Notes: generated by a model from the letters alone, not told the origin. Counted from the stretch's first letter, positions 28,989 through 43,525 are shown. The stretch is DNA of 64,000 bases from Lysobacteraceae bacterium (GCA_023657465.1 JAGTJX010000001.1:297090-361089); one strand, 5' to 3'. Translations and numbers: made by a program.

Positions 28989-30521
28989 CTATGCCTTTAC
29001 TGGCTGTTGATTAGGTCCCAGTTTTTTATTGAGCGCCATTTGCTGTATGATGCTAACGAGTGCGTTTGTTAACATATAAAGCGTTAATCCAGATGGAAGA
29101 GTCACCATCATTGCTCCAAAAATAACCGGCATGAATTGCATCATTTTCTGTTGAACTGGATCGGTGGATGTAGTCGGCGTCATCTTCTGCTGAAGCCACA
29201 TTGATCCTGTCAAAAGCACAGGGGTAATATATAGAGGATCTTTCACAGACAAATCACGAATCCAAAAGAAGAATGGCGTCTGATAGAGCTCTACCGAATT
29301 ATACAAAACTTGATAGAGCGCAAAAAATACCGGCATCTGAATTAACATCGGAATGCATCCCATCATTGGGTTTGCATTACTGGTTTTCATTAGCGAGAGC
29401 ATTTCTCGGTTCAGAGCTTCTTTGTCGTTTTCATATTTTTTCTTTAATTTTTCGATTTGTGGCTGAAGTTTCGCCATTTCTTTCATGCTTTTCATGCTTT
29501 TATAAGTAAGAGGATAGGTTATGATCTTAATCAGAATCGTTAAGAAAATAATCGCTAATCCGTAGTTCTTTGTAAATAAATAAAGCCAATTCATCACCCT
29601 GAGAAGTGGGTATGCAACTACAGTAAACATTCCAAAGTCGACCGTGTGATCAAGGGTGGGTTCAAAAGCTCTTAGTGCCATAAGATCTTTTGGTCCAAAA
29701 TAAACTCTAAGTGGAATCTCAATACTATTGCCTTGAATAGGGAATACAAGTCCTGCCTGAGCGGCTTTTCCACCCATGGGCTGAATGAGTCCACGCGCTG
29801 TGATTGAGCTGTCATTAACAATTGAAACTAAAAAATAATGTCCAATACCTGCAATCCATTTTGTCGCAAGTGGAAACTCTTTTACTTCAATGGTGTCGTT
29901 GAGATGGAATCTTTCAATTTTATCTCCTGTCCACATCGCAAGAAGCCTGTCTCTCTCTTCTTCATCTTTTTCTACTAGCTGTGATTTTAAGAGAACGAAT
30001 AAAAACTTTGGTTTTTTTGAACCCTTAAACTCAGCTTTAATTTTTGCGTTAAGAACGCCGCTATTGGGAGTGAGTTCACGAGTTATTTTTAAGTTTGTAT
30101 CTTCATAAGTCCAAACACTTCCCTTTTCAGTCTGTGTGAGGCTTCCGAGAACTGTGGGTAGATAAGAATATTCTTGATCATCTAATGCAATTTGAATCGA
30201 CTCATCAAAATTAGTTACAGATTTTAGATCTATTTGTGCAGAATCGTTTGCAATAGATGTCTTGTATTGATTGAGCTTCCAGTTTGAAACCCAGTAAGAA
30301 GAATTTGGAGTTTCAATTCTTGCCTGTGATGAATCCAGTGTTAACGTTTTTTTTGTTGTTACTTGATTTTCTGTTTTTGGTGCTGCTATGGCTGCTGGTG
30401 CTGATTGGACTTGGGCTGCTTCCACTGCTGCCTTTTGTGCGTTTGGTTCAACATAAAATTTCTGCCAACCTAGAAACACTGCCGTTGAAATTACGATGAT
30501 AGCTAATGTTCGTTTATCCAT
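28989..30521 (-). CDS. yidC: Membrane protein insertase YidC
   Basis: A 510-aa inner-membrane insertase, Gram-negative type. An N-terminal anchor (MDKRTLAIIVISTAVFLGW) is followed by an Ala/Pro/Gln linker, a large periplasmic beta domain (about 60-290) and five C-terminal membrane segments. Characteristic stretches are KIITYPLTYKSMKSMKEMAK and NPMMGCIPMLIQMPVFFALY, ending QQMALNKKLG. The groove Arg is replaced by Lys in the ILIKIITYPL segment. The length is typical of the two-part YidC family. Confidence 0.96.
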   Translation of the reverse strand: MDKRTLAIIVISTAVFLGWQKFYVEPNAQKAAVEAAQVQSAPAAIAAPKTENQVTTKKTLTLDSSQARIETPNSSYWVSNWKLNQYKTSIANDSAQIDLKSVTNFDESIQIALDDQEYSYLPTVLGSLTQTEKGSVWTYEDTNLKITRELTPNSGVLNAKIKAEFKGSKKPKFLFVLLKSQLVEKDEEERDRLLAMWTGDKIERFHLNDTIEVKEFPLATKWIAGIGHYFLVSIVNDSSITARGLIQPMGGKAAQAGLVFPIQGNSIEIPLRVYFGPKDLMALRAFEPTLDHTVDFGMFTVVAYPLLRVMNWLYLFTKNYGLAIIFLTILIKIITYPLTYKSMKSMKEMAKLQPQIEKLKKKYENDKEALNREMLSLMKTSNANPMMGCIPMLIQMPVFFALYQVLYNSVELYQTPFFFWIRDLSVKDPLYITPVLLTGSMWLQQKMTPTTSTDPVQQKMMQFMPVIFGAMMVTLPSGLTLYMLTNALVSIIQQMALNKKLGPNQQPVKA

Positions 30522-30771
30522 GTTGATAGCTCCTTAGTTTCTTAGATGTATATGGGTGACAGCTTGATACTCGTTTAATAGCCAACCACGTTCCTGCGAT
30601 AGGTCCTTTTTCTTCAATCATTCTAAAGGAGTAGTGCGAACAACTCTCTTCAAAGCGGCATCCGTTTCCAGCGCCAAGAAGTGTGTGAATCGCAGGAGAA
30701 ATAATCCATTGATAAAATCGAATGCTACTTTTTAAAATGGCGACTAGGCCATGCTTCAACCAAATTAACAC
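30514..30771 (-). CDS. yidD: Membrane protein insertion efficiency factor YidD
   Basis: An 85-aa protein with the YidD pattern: IRFYQWIISPAIHTLLG, CRFEESCSHYSFRMIEEKG and GTWLAIKRVSSCHPY. Three Cys positions are conserved. It starts inside rnpA (47-bp overlap) and overlaps yidC by 8 bp. The usual GGxDPVP ending is replaced by a short SKKLRSYQHG tail. A TTG at codon 5 is an alternative start. Confidence 0.9.
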   Translation of the reverse strand: MLIWLKHGLVAILKSSIRFYQWIISPAIHTLLGAGNGCRFEESCSHYSFRMIEEKGPIAGTWLAIKRVSSCHPYTSKKLRSYQHG

Positions 30772-31069
30772 GCAGTCCTTTAATGTAATGACGATCTATT
30801 TTCTTATACGCGGGTATTACCACATTATAGTCATTGCTCCCAAGTAATCCCTTGAGTGTATTAAACGAAGCACGAATCGTTCTTTTAACGCGATTACGCT
30901 CTACAGAGCTCCCCTTGGCCTTCAGTGTAATTCCAAGACGATAATGTCCAATTTCGTTTTTTTTTTTAAAGATCGTACAATAACTCAAGCGAAAAACCTC
31001 CGCTCCATCAAAAAAGCGAAGAAATTCAACACGATTAACTAAGCGATATGAGTTATTTACTCGCAACAC
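30725..31069 (-). CDS. rnpA: Ribonuclease P protein component
   Basis: A 114-aa basic protein that assists the RNase P RNA in tRNA 5' maturation. The RNR motif is [20 protein letters not shown], preceded by [12 protein letters not shown]; the N-terminal [20 protein letters not shown] is typical. It overlaps rpmH by 17 bp at its 5' end and yidD by 47 bp at its 3' end. Confidence 0.93.
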   Translation of the reverse strand: MLRVNNSYRLVNRVEFLRFFDGAEVFRLSYCTIFKKKNEIGHYRLGITLKAKGSSVERNRVKRTIRASFNTLKGLLGSNDYNVVIPAYKKIDRHYIKGLRVNLVEAWPSRHFKK

Positions 31070-31202
31070 GAACGGCTAAACGCTTACGGCCTCGAGCGCG
31101 GCGTCTTTTCACTACTTTTTTTCCGCCTTTTGTTTTCATGCGGGCGCGGAAACCGTGGGTGCGAGCTCTTTTTGTACGACTGGGTTGGTAAGTTCTTTTC
31201 AT
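31053..31202 (-). CDS. rpmH: 50S ribosomal protein L34
   Basis: A 49-aa very basic protein reading [20 protein letters not shown], then [20 protein letters not shown] and RLAVRVASK, the standard L34 sequence with a slightly longer tail. The ATG is at 31202 and the stop at 31053. It is the first gene of the minus-strand rpmH-rnpA-yidD-yidC-mnmE run and diverges from dnaA across 78 bp. No Shine-Dalgarno is visible before the ATG. Confidence 0.97.
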   Translation of the reverse strand: MKRTYQPSRTKRARTHGFRARMKTKGGKKVVKRRRARGRKRLAVRVASK

Positions 31203-31214
31203 AAAGTGGAATTG

Positions 31215-31243
31215 GAATTACTTCACACACAAGTCATTGTCAA
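31215..31243 (-). promoter_or_regulatory. Candidate rpmH promoter
   Basis: On the minus strand TTGACA (31243-31238), a 17-bp spacer and TAATTC (31220-31215) form a good sigma70 promoter. Transcription would begin about 6 nt before the rpmH ATG, giving an almost leaderless mRNA, consistent with the missing ribosome site. Confidence 0.5.
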
Positions 31244-31280
31244 GAAATTCAGCCCATGCTACCGACTGAAGTTCTGCTTT

Positions 31281-32687
31281 ATGAGAACATTTAATTCTGA
31301 AGAAAATAAAGATTGGCCAATTGTCTGGCGATCGGCTTACGAACTGTTGGAAAAGTCTTATGGCTCTTCTGGACTTCTCAAGGCATGGGTTCAACCTCTT
31401 GTTTGGAATGAAATGACTACAGAGGGCGGCGAAATTCATGTTTCTTTTTTTGCAACTACCCCCACTCAATATGACTATGTGATCAGAAACTTCAAAGATC
31501 GAATCGAGTCTGCTCTTGAACAAATAACAGGAAGTAAATGTAAAATTTCTCTTGTTCAAAATTCAGAAATCAACACAAACACTGCTCCTTTTGAACCAAA
31601 AACTGCTGAGGTTCTCCTTTCGAAGGATGCTCATTCTGAACCTAAAATTACATCTTTTTCTACTCAGAGTCGTGTTCTAGATGACCGTTACACTTTTGAT
31701 ACTTTTGTCGTTGGTTCAAGCAACCAATTTGCTCATGCCTCGGCTGTTGCAGTAGCAGAAAAACCTGGGGCTCAGTACAACCCCCTTTTTATTTATTCTT
31801 CTCCTGGACTGGGCAAAACCCACTTACTTCATGCAATCGGAAACTACGTTCTTAGTCAAAAAAAGAACGCAAAAGTTCAGTATGTCTCCGCCGAACAGTT
31901 TGGAAATGAATTGATTGTGGGGATTAAAGATAAAGGAGATATGGCCGCATTCAGAAGAAAGTGGCGTGACTCTTTTGATGTTTTACTCATTGATGATATT
32001 CAGTTTATTGCTGGAAAAGAAGCAATCCAAGAAGAGTTTTTCCACACTTTTAACGCCCTTTATTCCTCTCGTAGGCAAATTGTTGTAACGAGTGACCGTC
32101 CACCTAAAGACATTCGTGAAATGGAAGAGCGTATCCGCACTCGCTTTGAGATGGGCTTAGTTTCTGACATTCAGCCGCCTGAAATCGAAACACGTATTGC
32201 AATTTTAAAAGCTAAAGCAGAGCGAGATGATCTTTATTTGCCAGATGAAGTTGCAACACTCATCGCAACCCATGTAAAAGGCAACGTTCGCGTACTTGAG
32301 GGGTTCCTTGTAAAACTTCAAGCAGATGCTGCACTTACGGGGACTGAGATCTCTTTGGAAATGGCAAAAAATCTACTCCAAATTCGTCTTCCTGAGGAAA
32401 CGCCAGAATCTAGTGTTGAACAAATTCAGGCAGCTGTAGCTAAATATTTTCATATTCGTGTTCAAGATTTAAAATCTAAAGAGAGAACACAAAATATTGC
32501 TTCTGCACGACACATTGCAATGTATTTAATTAGAAAATACACACCTCTGACTTATCAAGAAGTTGCGAAGTTTTTTGGCGGAAGAGATCACTCAACAGTC
32601 ATTCATGCAGTAAAAAGAATCGCAGACTCTGTTGAAACAGACCCTGAGCTCAACCGAATTGTTACAGCAATTCAATCCTCTATCTAA
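31281..32687 (+). CDS. dnaA: Chromosomal replication initiator protein DnaA
   Basis: A 468-aa AAA+ initiator. The start is set at ATG 31281 (MRTFNSEENKDWPIVWRSAY); the frame extends to 31155, but that part overlaps rpmH and is not DnaA-like. Domain I is about 1-85 and domain II is short. Walker A SSPGLGKTHLLHAIGNYV is at about 173-181, Walker B VLLIDDIQFIAGKEAIQEEF at about 236, and sensor motifs follow. The domain IV signature is ASARHIAMYLIRKYTPLTYQ with GGRDHSTVIHAVKRI. oriC lies immediately downstream. Confidence 0.97.
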   Translation: MRTFNSEENKDWPIVWRSAYELLEKSYGSSGLLKAWVQPLVWNEMTTEGGEIHVSFFATTPTQYDYVIRNFKDRIESALEQITGSKCKISLVQNSEINTNTAPFEPKTAEVLLSKDAHSEPKITSFSTQSRVLDDRYTFDTFVVGSSNQFAHASAVAVAEKPGAQYNPLFIYSSPGLGKTHLLHAIGNYVLSQKKNAKVQYVSAEQFGNELIVGIKDKGDMAAFRRKWRDSFDVLLIDDIQFIAGKEAIQEEFFHTFNALYSSRRQIVVTSDRPPKDIREMEERIRTRFEMGLVSDIQPPEIETRIAILKAKAERDDLYLPDEVATLIATHVKGNVRVLEGFLVKLQADAALTGTEISLEMAKNLLQIRLPEETPESSVEQIQAAVAKYFHIRVQDLKSKERTQNIASARHIAMYLIRKYTPLTYQEVAKFFGGRDHSTVIHAVKRIADSVETDPELNRIVTAIQSSI

Positions 32688-32992
32688 GATTTCTTAAAGT
32701 AGAAAATTTTGTGAATTGTTTTGTGGCTTAATACAGTTTTAATCATTGTACTTCACAAGCTCATCATACGCTATTCACAGTATTATTAACAAAAATGAGA
32801 GTTATTCACTGTTAACTCAGTGGGTTAATATTATTTTAATCTTCTTATTCACAAATTCATGGTGAAAATCTATGTGGTAAGTTGTGGTGTCTTGCGTTAA
32901 AAGAGTTACTCACTATTTTTTATTTTTATTCACCACTGGTTATTCAGGGTGAGGAAATTGAATTTGTCTTTTGTAATCAGTGTCCTATCACG

Positions 32993-33009
32993 TTATCCAC
33001 TGTTCCACA
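32993..33009 (+). promoter_or_regulatory. Paired DnaA boxes next to the unwinding element
   Basis: TTATCCACT and TGTTCCACA share one base and lie 4 bp before the trio tract. In Bacillus-type origins a pair of boxes at this position anchors the DnaA filament that engages the trios. Confidence 0.75.
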
Positions 33010-33013
33010 TTAC

Positions 33014-33042
33014 CTACTACTACTACTACTTTTATATATATA
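33014..33042 (+). promoter_or_regulatory. DnaA-trio tract and AT-rich DNA unwinding element
   Basis: Five perfect CTA repeats (33014-33028) give five 5'-TAG-3' trios on the minus strand, the DnaA-trio motif that DnaA binds as single strand. They are followed by CTTTTATATATATAA, the likely melting site. The order boxes-trio-AT tract is the basal unwinding system order. Confidence 0.85.
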
Positions 33043-33106
33043 ACTCTTCTTTTCTCTCTCTTATAAGTTTGATAGTGAATAACTCTCTAGGGGAGGGATC
33101 AACCAA

Positions 33107-34212
33107 ATGAAGTTTACAGTAGATCAGCCAGAGTTGCTTTCAGCACTCCAGTCTTTACAGTCCGTTGTAGAAAAAAAGAATACCGTTCTTATTTTAGGTA
33201 ACGTTCTTTGCCAAGTTGATGATGGAAAGCTTTCTTTATCAGCTACTGATTTGGAAGTAGGAATGACCATCACCCTACCCGTTCATTCTGACTTCAATGG
33301 AAAGATCACTATTCCATCTAAACAGTTTCTAGAAATCATCAGAGAGTACAAACCAAAACCAGTCACCATTCAGAAAAAAACAAATAATTGGGTTGAGATC
33401 ATTCAAGAAAAATCAACAGCAGATCTTGTGAGTCTTCCAGCAGATCAATTTCCTCAAATGGTTCAATTTAAAGAACGAGGATATTTCCAAGTAAAAAATG
33501 AAGCCTTGATCGACATGATTAATAAAACGGCGTTTGCAGTTTCTTCAGACGCAGCTAGATATAATTTAAACGGTGTATTTGTAGAACAAACTACAGCGGG
33601 TTTAACAAGAATGGTTGCAACAGATGGACATCGCCTATCTTATGTTGATCAAGAGATATTCTTAAAAGCACCTGATCTGAAAAAGGGATTCATTATTCCT
33701 AGAAAAGGATTACAAGAGCTAAAAAAGGTTATTGAGAAATCTGTAGAACCAGTTTCGTTAGCCTTTGATAAGGGATACTTATTTTTAAACTCTAGAGAGA
33801 CGTATCTTTTTGTAAAACTCATTGACGGAGAATATCCTGATTATAAACAAGTCATTCCTAAAGTTGTCGATCGATCTGTAAAACTAGACACACAACAATT
33901 TTTAAGTGCATTAAGACGAGTTATTCTTTTTGCAGATGAAAGAAGTAAAGGAATCAAACTCAGTATTAAACCAAACCTAGTGGTAATCCAGGCAACAAAT
34001 CCAGATCTAGGAGCTATTGTTGAAGAGCTTCCAGCTCAATATCAGGGAGAAGCGATAGATATTGGTTTTAATGCGAGATACATGCTCGACTGTTTGCCTT
34101 CAATTAATTCTAATGAGCTTGAATTTTCTTTTAAAGACAAATCAAGTCCTGGAATCATTCAAGGCATTAATAGTAAAAACCATACTTATGTTATTATGCC
34201 AATGCGTGTGTA

Positions 34213-34213
<1 letters not shown>
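33107..34213 (+). CDS. dnaN: DNA polymerase III subunit beta (sliding clamp)
   Basis: A 368-aa processivity clamp with three similar domains. It starts MKFTVDQPELLSALQSLQSV after GGGGAGGG, includes RYNLNGVFVEQTTAGLTRMVATDGHRLSYV, and ends NHTYVIMPMRV, the conserved C-terminal MPMR motif. Its stop overlaps the recF start by one base (TAATG), suggesting coupled translation. Confidence 0.97.
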
Positions 34214-38833
<4,620 letters not shown>

Positions 38834-38855
38834 TCTTTTTAAGAAAAGAGTATTT

Positions 38856-41339
38856 ATGAGTGAAAATCAAACACCAGCTCCACCGGAGCAGAATTTTGTG
38901 AACGTGAATATTGAAGATGAGATGAGAGGTGCTTATCTCGACTACGCAATGAGTGTTATTGTCGGTCGCGCGCTTCCAGATGTTCGCGATGGATTAAAGC
39001 CCGTTCACCGAAGGGTTTTGTATGCAATGTATGACTTAGGGAATACTCACGATAAACCCTACAAAAAATCAGCGCGGGTTGTCGGTGATGTGATTGGTAA
39101 GTATCACCCACACGGCGATACAGCGGTTTACGACACCATTGTTCGTATGGCTCAGGACTTTTCTCTTAGATATCCTCTTATTGATGGGCAAGGAAACTTC
39201 GGCTCAATCGATGGAGATTCTGCAGCGGCTATGCGTTACACAGAAATACGCATGGATAAAATCACGAGTGAAATTCTTGCAGATCTTGAAAAAGAAACGG
39301 TAGATTTTGCTCCAAACTACGACGATTCATTAAAAGAGCCAAGTGTATTGCCAGCGCGAATTCCAAACTTATTGATTAATGGGTCTGCTGGGATTGCGGT
39401 TGGTATGGCAACAAACATACCTCCGCATAATTTAACAGAAGTTGTTGAAGCTACTATTGCTCTGATTCAAAATCCACAGCTTAAAACAGACGATTTATTA
39501 CAGTTTGTCAAAGGCCCAGATTTCCCAACTGCAGGAATCATGTATGGCGGAGATAATATTAAAGTTATTTACCATACCGGTCGTGGTTCAATAACGATTC
39601 GTGGAAAAGCAGAAATTGAAACACATAAGAATGACCGTGAAAAAATCATTATTACGGAACTCCCTTATCAAGTAAATAAAGCGCGTCTGATCGAAAAAAT
39701 TGCAGATCTTGTAAGAGATAAGCGCTTAGAGGGAATTTCAGACCTAAGAGATGAATCTGATCGTACGGGAATGAGAGTAGTTGTAGATATTAAAAAAGGC
39801 GAAAGCGGTAATGTTGTTCTTAATCGTCTTTATAGTATGACCCAACTTCAAGAAAATTTTGGAGTTAATCTACTTGCGATTCATAATAATCAGCCTAAGG
39901 TTTTCAACCTAAAGGATATGATTTGGGCGTTTGTTGAGCATAGAAAAGAAGTTGTTTTAAGAAGAACCTTCTATGAACTCAAGAAAGCTGAGGCCCGAGC
40001 ACATGTATTAGAAGGCTTAAAAATTGCTGTTGAAAACCTAGATGCAGTTGTAGCTCTTATTCGTGCAGCAGAAAATCCAGATACAGCAAGACGTGGATTA
40101 ATTGAAAAATTTGCTCTCTCTGAGATACAAGCAAAAGAGATCTTAGAAATGAGACTTCAGCGCTTAACAGGTCTTGAGCGTGATAAAATCATTGCCGATT
40201 ATAAAGCGATCTTAAAAGTGATCACTGAACTAAAGAAAATTCTGTCGAGTGATGCACTTGTTTTTGAAATTATCACTAATGACCTTGTAGACATTAAAAC
40301 AAGATACGGTGATAAGCGCCGCACTCAGATCACAATCAATGAAAACTCAGATGTAGATGTCGAAGATCTTATTGATGATGTTCCTACTCTCGTTACAATT
40401 ACGCATCAGGGTTATATTAAGAGATCTGATCCTGCTCAGTTCAGGGTTCAAAATCGCGGTGGTAAAGGCGTAAAAGCAGTTACTATGGGTGATACAGATT
40501 TTGTTACATCATTTTACTCAACTACAAACAAGTCACACCTCCTTTGTATTACGGACAAAGGTAGGCTTTATTGGCTAAAGGTTTACAAAATTCCTGAGGC
40601 GTCTCGAGTGGCTAAGGGTCGCGCGATTGTGAATCTGCTTAATCTCCAGGCAGGTGAGAAAGTGAAAGCAACTCTCGCAGTTACTGAGTTTAGTGAAAAT
40701 GAATTCATTACTTTTGTGACTAAAAAAGGAATCATTAAGAAAACAGCACTTTCTGAATTTAAAAACATCCGTCAAGCTGGCGTTATCGCAATTTCAATTG
40801 AAGAAGGAGATGATTTGATTGCCTCAAAGATTTCTAACGGCAAACAAGACATCTTCATCTGTACGCGTGAAGGAATCAGCATTAGATTTTCCGAAGACGA
40901 TGTTCGCTCAATGGGTAGGTCTGCATACGGCGTTAAGGGCGTTACTCTTGAAGAAGGAGATAGCGTGGTTGGTTTTGAAGTTCTTGAGCAAGATTCAACT
41001 TCAGAAATTCTAGTCATCACAGAATTTGGTTATGGAAAACGTACTCCAGTTGCTGAGTATAGAAAACAAAGTCGTGGTGGAAAAGGTATTATCACCATGA
41101 AGACGACGGAAAAGAATGGAAAAGTCGTAGCAACTTGTTTTGTAAAACCTAAAGACAATGTCATGCTTGTTTCTGATAAAGGCCAAATGATCAGAGTCAT
41201 GGTTGAGCAAATTTCTGAACAAGGAAGAAACACTCAGGGTGTAAGAGTCATGAATGTAGATGCTGAAGAGAAAGTAGTAGCGATGGAGTACATCTCAGAT
41301 GATGATGCCGCCGCAACAGCACTCAGCACAGACGCGTAA
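38856..41339 (+). CDS. gyrA: DNA gyrase subunit A
   Basis: An 827-aa breakage-rejoining subunit. ATG 38856 ([20 protein letters not shown]) is chosen; the frame extends to 38775 but only inside the fabH-like gene. The DNA gate has [40 protein letters not shown] and the catalytic Tyr128 in [10 protein letters not shown]. The quinolone region reads [10 protein letters not shown], the wild-type-like form. The C-terminal beta-pinwheel repeats include the GyrA-box [10 protein letters not shown] Glu/Asp/Ala-rich tail closes it. Confidence 0.98.
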   Translation: MSENQTPAPPEQNFVNVNIEDEMRGAYLDYAMSVIVGRALPDVRDGLKPVHRRVLYAMYDLGNTHDKPYKKSARVVGDVIGKYHPHGDTAVYDTIVRMAQDFSLRYPLIDGQGNFGSIDGDSAAAMRYTEIRMDKITSEILADLEKETVDFAPNYDDSLKEPSVLPARIPNLLINGSAGIAVGMATNIPPHNLTEVVEATIALIQNPQLKTDDLLQFVKGPDFPTAGIMYGGDNIKVIYHTGRGSITIRGKAEIETHKNDREKIIITELPYQVNKARLIEKIADLVRDKRLEGISDLRDESDRTGMRVVVDIKKGESGNVVLNRLYSMTQLQENFGVNLLAIHNNQPKVFNLKDMIWAFVEHRKEVVLRRTFYELKKAEARAHVLEGLKIAVENLDAVVALIRAAENPDTARRGLIEKFALSEIQAKEILEMRLQRLTGLERDKIIADYKAILKVITELKKILSSDALVFEIITNDLVDIKTRYGDKRRTQITINENSDVDVEDLIDDVPTLVTITHQGYIKRSDPAQFRVQNRGGKGVKAVTMGDTDFVTSFYSTTNKSHLLCITDKGRLYWLKVYKIPEASRVAKGRAIVNLLNLQAGEKVKATLAVTEFSENEFITFVTKKGIIKKTALSEFKNIRQAGVIAISIEEGDDLIASKISNGKQDIFICTREGISIRFSEDDVRSMGRSAYGVKGVTLEEGDSVVGFEVLEQDSTSEILVITEFGYGKRTPVAEYRKQSRGGKGIITMKTTEKNGKVVATCFVKPKDNVMLVSDKGQMIRVMVEQISEQGRNTQGVRVMNVDAEEKVVAMEYISDDDAAATALSTDA

Positions 41340-41343
41340 GCAG

Positions 41344-42174
41344 ATGTTTACAGAGATCAAAATAATTCTTTTTATTATTCTCTCGTTTGGGCTTATCAAT
41401 TGCTCATCTAAAACAAGTACCAAGCACTATGTCCTAGCTGAAAAGCTATGGCAGGAAGGTCGTTATGCAGCTGCAGTTACGGAGTACGAGAAAGTAACAA
41501 GACTTGATCCCGGTGGAAAACTAGGGTTACAGTCAGTGTTTCGTGCAGCAATGACTCAAATGCTATTCACTTCTCAGTATAATGAGGCAATAGAGAAGTT
41601 TCTTCTCTACATTAGATTAGCTGAACCAAGTCAGAACGTATTTGAAGCAAAAAAACAAATTGCTGAAATATATTTTTCAAAGCTTCAAGATTACGATCAG
41701 GCTATAAAGCAAATTAAGTATATCGAAAAAACAGAAACGCCTCCAATGAATGAGACCGTCGAGCTTAAGTTTAGAGTGGCAAAAAGTTTTTACTATCTTA
41801 AGAAATTTGATTTCGCTGTTCAGGAACTTAATGAATTAATTTCTGCTTATAAAAACTCTCATATTGAAGAGCGTGCACTTTTTGAAAAGGTACAGACCTT
41901 AACGACATGGGCATCACAGAAAAATGAGATTTACCCAAAAGCCCACGAAGCACTGAATGAGTATTTTAAAAAATACCCTAAAAGCGATAATCAAATTGAA
42001 GCTCAGTTTTTAAGAGCGGCTGCTTTTGAAGAACAAGAGAAACTAGAACAGGCATTAGAAATTTATGAGTCTATTAAGCAAACCTATGCTTCTCCAAAAG
42101 TAATACTGATCAAGCTCACCAGAATTCAAGAGCGTCTTGCAAAGAAAAGTACCCCACAGGCCAATAAAAAGTGA
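41344..42174 (+). CDS. TPR-repeat lipoprotein (BamD/YbgF-like)
   Basis: A 276-aa lipoprotein from ATG 41344, 4 bp after gyrA. The signal MFTEIKIILFIILSFGLINC ends in a lipobox with lipidated Cys20. The mature part is a string of TPR-like helix pairs: YVLAEKLWQEGRYAAAVTEY, FTSQYNEAIEKFLLYIRLAE, KLQDYDQAIKQIKYIEK, YYLKKFDFAVQELNELIS, and QEKLEQALEIYESIKQ. This resembles outer-membrane-assembly or cell-division scaffold lipoproteins such as BamD and CpoB, but the exact family is not clear. The upstream frame to 41299 overlaps gyrA and was rejected. Confidence 0.82.
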   Translation: MFTEIKIILFIILSFGLINCSSKTSTKHYVLAEKLWQEGRYAAAVTEYEKVTRLDPGGKLGLQSVFRAAMTQMLFTSQYNEAIEKFLLYIRLAEPSQNVFEAKKQIAEIYFSKLQDYDQAIKQIKYIEKTETPPMNETVELKFRVAKSFYYLKKFDFAVQELNELISAYKNSHIEERALFEKVQTLTTWASQKNEIYPKAHEALNEYFKKYPKSDNQIEAQFLRAAAFEEQEKLEQALEIYESIKQTYASPKVILIKLTRIQERLAKKSTPQANKK

Positions 42175-42386
42175 ATTCAAATCAGGAAAATGAATGGGCC
42201 AAGCAATTGAAACTTTTTGTTGGTGTTTCTACATTATTAACAAGCTATTCAATAGGTGGAGTTGGCGTGGGTTACTTAGGTTTTATTTATTTAGGTTTGC
42301 CAAAAATACTCAGTGTAGTTACAGGAGTGTTTGGTTTAACTCTAGGAATACTAAAAATTATGCAGTGGGTTAATAAAAATCAATGA
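42171..42386 (+). CDS. AtpZ/AtpI-like small membrane protein of the ATP synthase cluster
   Basis: A 71-aa protein with two membrane segments (about 16-37 and 42-65) separated by a short turn, GVGVGYLGFIYLGLPKILS. This is the AtpZ/AtpQ-like layout found before atpI-atpB. It starts with GTG at 42171, overlapping the previous stop (GTGA). It probably assists Fo assembly or ion supply. The identification is by layout and position. Confidence 0.7.
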   Translation: MNSNQENEWAKQLKLFVGVSTLLTSYSIGGVGVGYLGFIYLGLPKILSVVTGVFGLTLGILKIMQWVNKNQ

Positions 42387-42793
42387 GCCTGACTTTAAAA
42401 CAAATCAATCAATGGACTAAGCGACTGGTCGTTTCAGCTTTAGTCTATTTGCTAGTTGGATCAGGAATTATACTATTTTTAATAAAGCAAAAATATTTGG
42501 CGCATCTATTTGTATTTATTGAATTTTGTCTTCTTTCTTTAGCGAGCATATATTTTTTATCAAGACTCATAGCTGATCTGATTCGTGTCATGACGGCGGA
42601 TGAAGACTCAAAAATTGATTTCACGGTTGGGGCAGCTATTTGGGGTTTCTTGAAGTTCCTCACACTCGGAATAACGATTTGGAGAATGATCCAAACTACA
42701 GATGAATTTGGCCTTGCTTTAGCACTCGGCGTCGGAACTTTGTTTATGGTACCGATGAGTTCCGCATTGATGCACAAATGGAAGAGGATTTAA
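42383..42793 (+). CDS. atpI: AtpI-like ATP synthase assembly protein
   Basis: A 136-aa protein with four predicted membrane segments (about 16-33, 40-62, 84-103, 112-128). It lies between the atpZ-like gene (ATGA overlap) and atpB (4-bp gap), the usual atpI position. AtpI helps assemble the c-ring. Sequence similarity in this family is low, so the call leans on topology and context. Confidence 0.7.
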   Translation: MSLTLKQINQWTKRLVVSALVYLLVGSGIILFLIKQKYLAHLFVFIEFCLLSLASIYFLSRLIADLIRVMTADEDSKIDFTVGAAIWGFLKFLTLGITIWRMIQTTDEFGLALALGVGTLFMVPMSSALMHKWKRI

Positions 42794-42797
42794 GTTA

Positions 42798-43511
42798 ATG
42801 CACGATTCGCATGGATTTAATTGGCTAAGCAAACTAGCAGAGCTCACACAGCAGCCCATTCACGTGGTGACAACTGTTGTTGTGATTGCACTGCTTATGA
42901 TCACAACTATCATCGCTAGAGCGCAGCTCATTTCTTATCAACAAAATAAAAATGAAGGCCTAGTTCCTGAAAAAAAACTAACATTTAGAAACTTTTTTGA
43001 AATCGTTGCAGAAAGTCTATTTGGGCTTTGTGAAAGCGTGATGAGCAGACACGAAGCAGAACATTATTTTCCAGTGATTGGTGGGCTCTTCGTATTTATC
43101 TTCTCATGCAATTTGTTAGGGCTCATTCCAGGCTTTTTACCGCCCACAGATAATTTAAATACTACACTTGCTTTAGGTCTCTTTGTGTTTCTCTATTATA
43201 ATTACACTGGTTTAAAAGCCAATGGACTCAGTTATCTGAAACATTTTTTAGGACCTGTTTTATGGCTGGCCCCACTGATGCTCGTTATCGAACTTGCATC
43301 ACATATTTTTCGCCCGATTTCCTTAGCTCTTCGTTTGCGAGGAAATATTATGGGCGATCACGTTGTGCTTGGGATTTTCAGTCAATTGGTGCCATTGGTT
43401 CTACCTGTAGTTTTTTATGGGCTGGGCTTGTTTGTGGCTTTCGTTCAGGCTTTCGTTTTCTGTTTGATGACGATGGTCTATATTTCTCTATCAACTGCAC
43501 ACGATCATTAA
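42798..43511 (+). CDS. atpB: ATP synthase Fo subunit a
   Basis: A 237-aa stator subunit carrying the ion half-channels. The essential Arg lies in [20 protein letters not shown] (about 180), with [17 protein letters not shown] and [13 protein letters not shown]. Six hydrophobic segments are visible. It ends [17 protein letters not shown]. It is separated from the F1 operon by the origin; both lie within about 20 kb. Confidence 0.95.
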   Translation: MHDSHGFNWLSKLAELTQQPIHVVTTVVVIALLMITTIIARAQLISYQQNKNEGLVPEKKLTFRNFFEIVAESLFGLCESVMSRHEAEHYFPVIGGLFVFIFSCNLLGLIPGFLPPTDNLNTTLALGLFVFLYYNYTGLKANGLSYLKHFLGPVLWLAPLMLVIELASHIFRPISLALRLRGNIMGDHVVLGIFSQLVPLVLPVVFYGLGLFVAFVQAFVFCLMTMVYISLSTAHDH

Positions 43512-43525
43512 TGAAAGGAAAAAAC

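Larger units (their letters stand above)
32688..33106. other. Chromosomal replication origin region (oriC) between dnaA and dnaN
   Basis: This 419-bp gene-free AT-rich stretch holds many DnaA-box-like 9-mers of the TTATNCACA class: 32771-32779 (CTATTCACA), 32802-32810 (TTATTCACT), 32845-32853 (TTATTCACA, exact to the degenerate consensus), 32906-32914 (TTACTCACT), 32926-32934 (TTATTCACC), 32993-33001 (TTATCCACT), 33001-33009 (TGTTCCACA), and 33074-33082 on the minus strand (TTATTCACT). The last two plus-strand boxes abut a DnaA-trio tract and an AT-rich element. A strong ribosome site for dnaN (GGGGAGGG) ends the region. Confidence 0.93.

Noticed and set aside
31155-31280. 42-residue N-terminal extension of dnaA
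   Set aside because: It lies over rpmH and does not resemble DnaA domain I, which starts at 31281.
42858-42872. TTCACGTGGTGA in atpB as another parS
   Set aside because: The core matches but the flanks do not, and it is not palindromic beyond the core.
43262-43525. Long N-terminal extension of the atpE frame
   Set aside because: It is the +1 frame of atpB; subunit c begins at 43526 behind a ribosome site.
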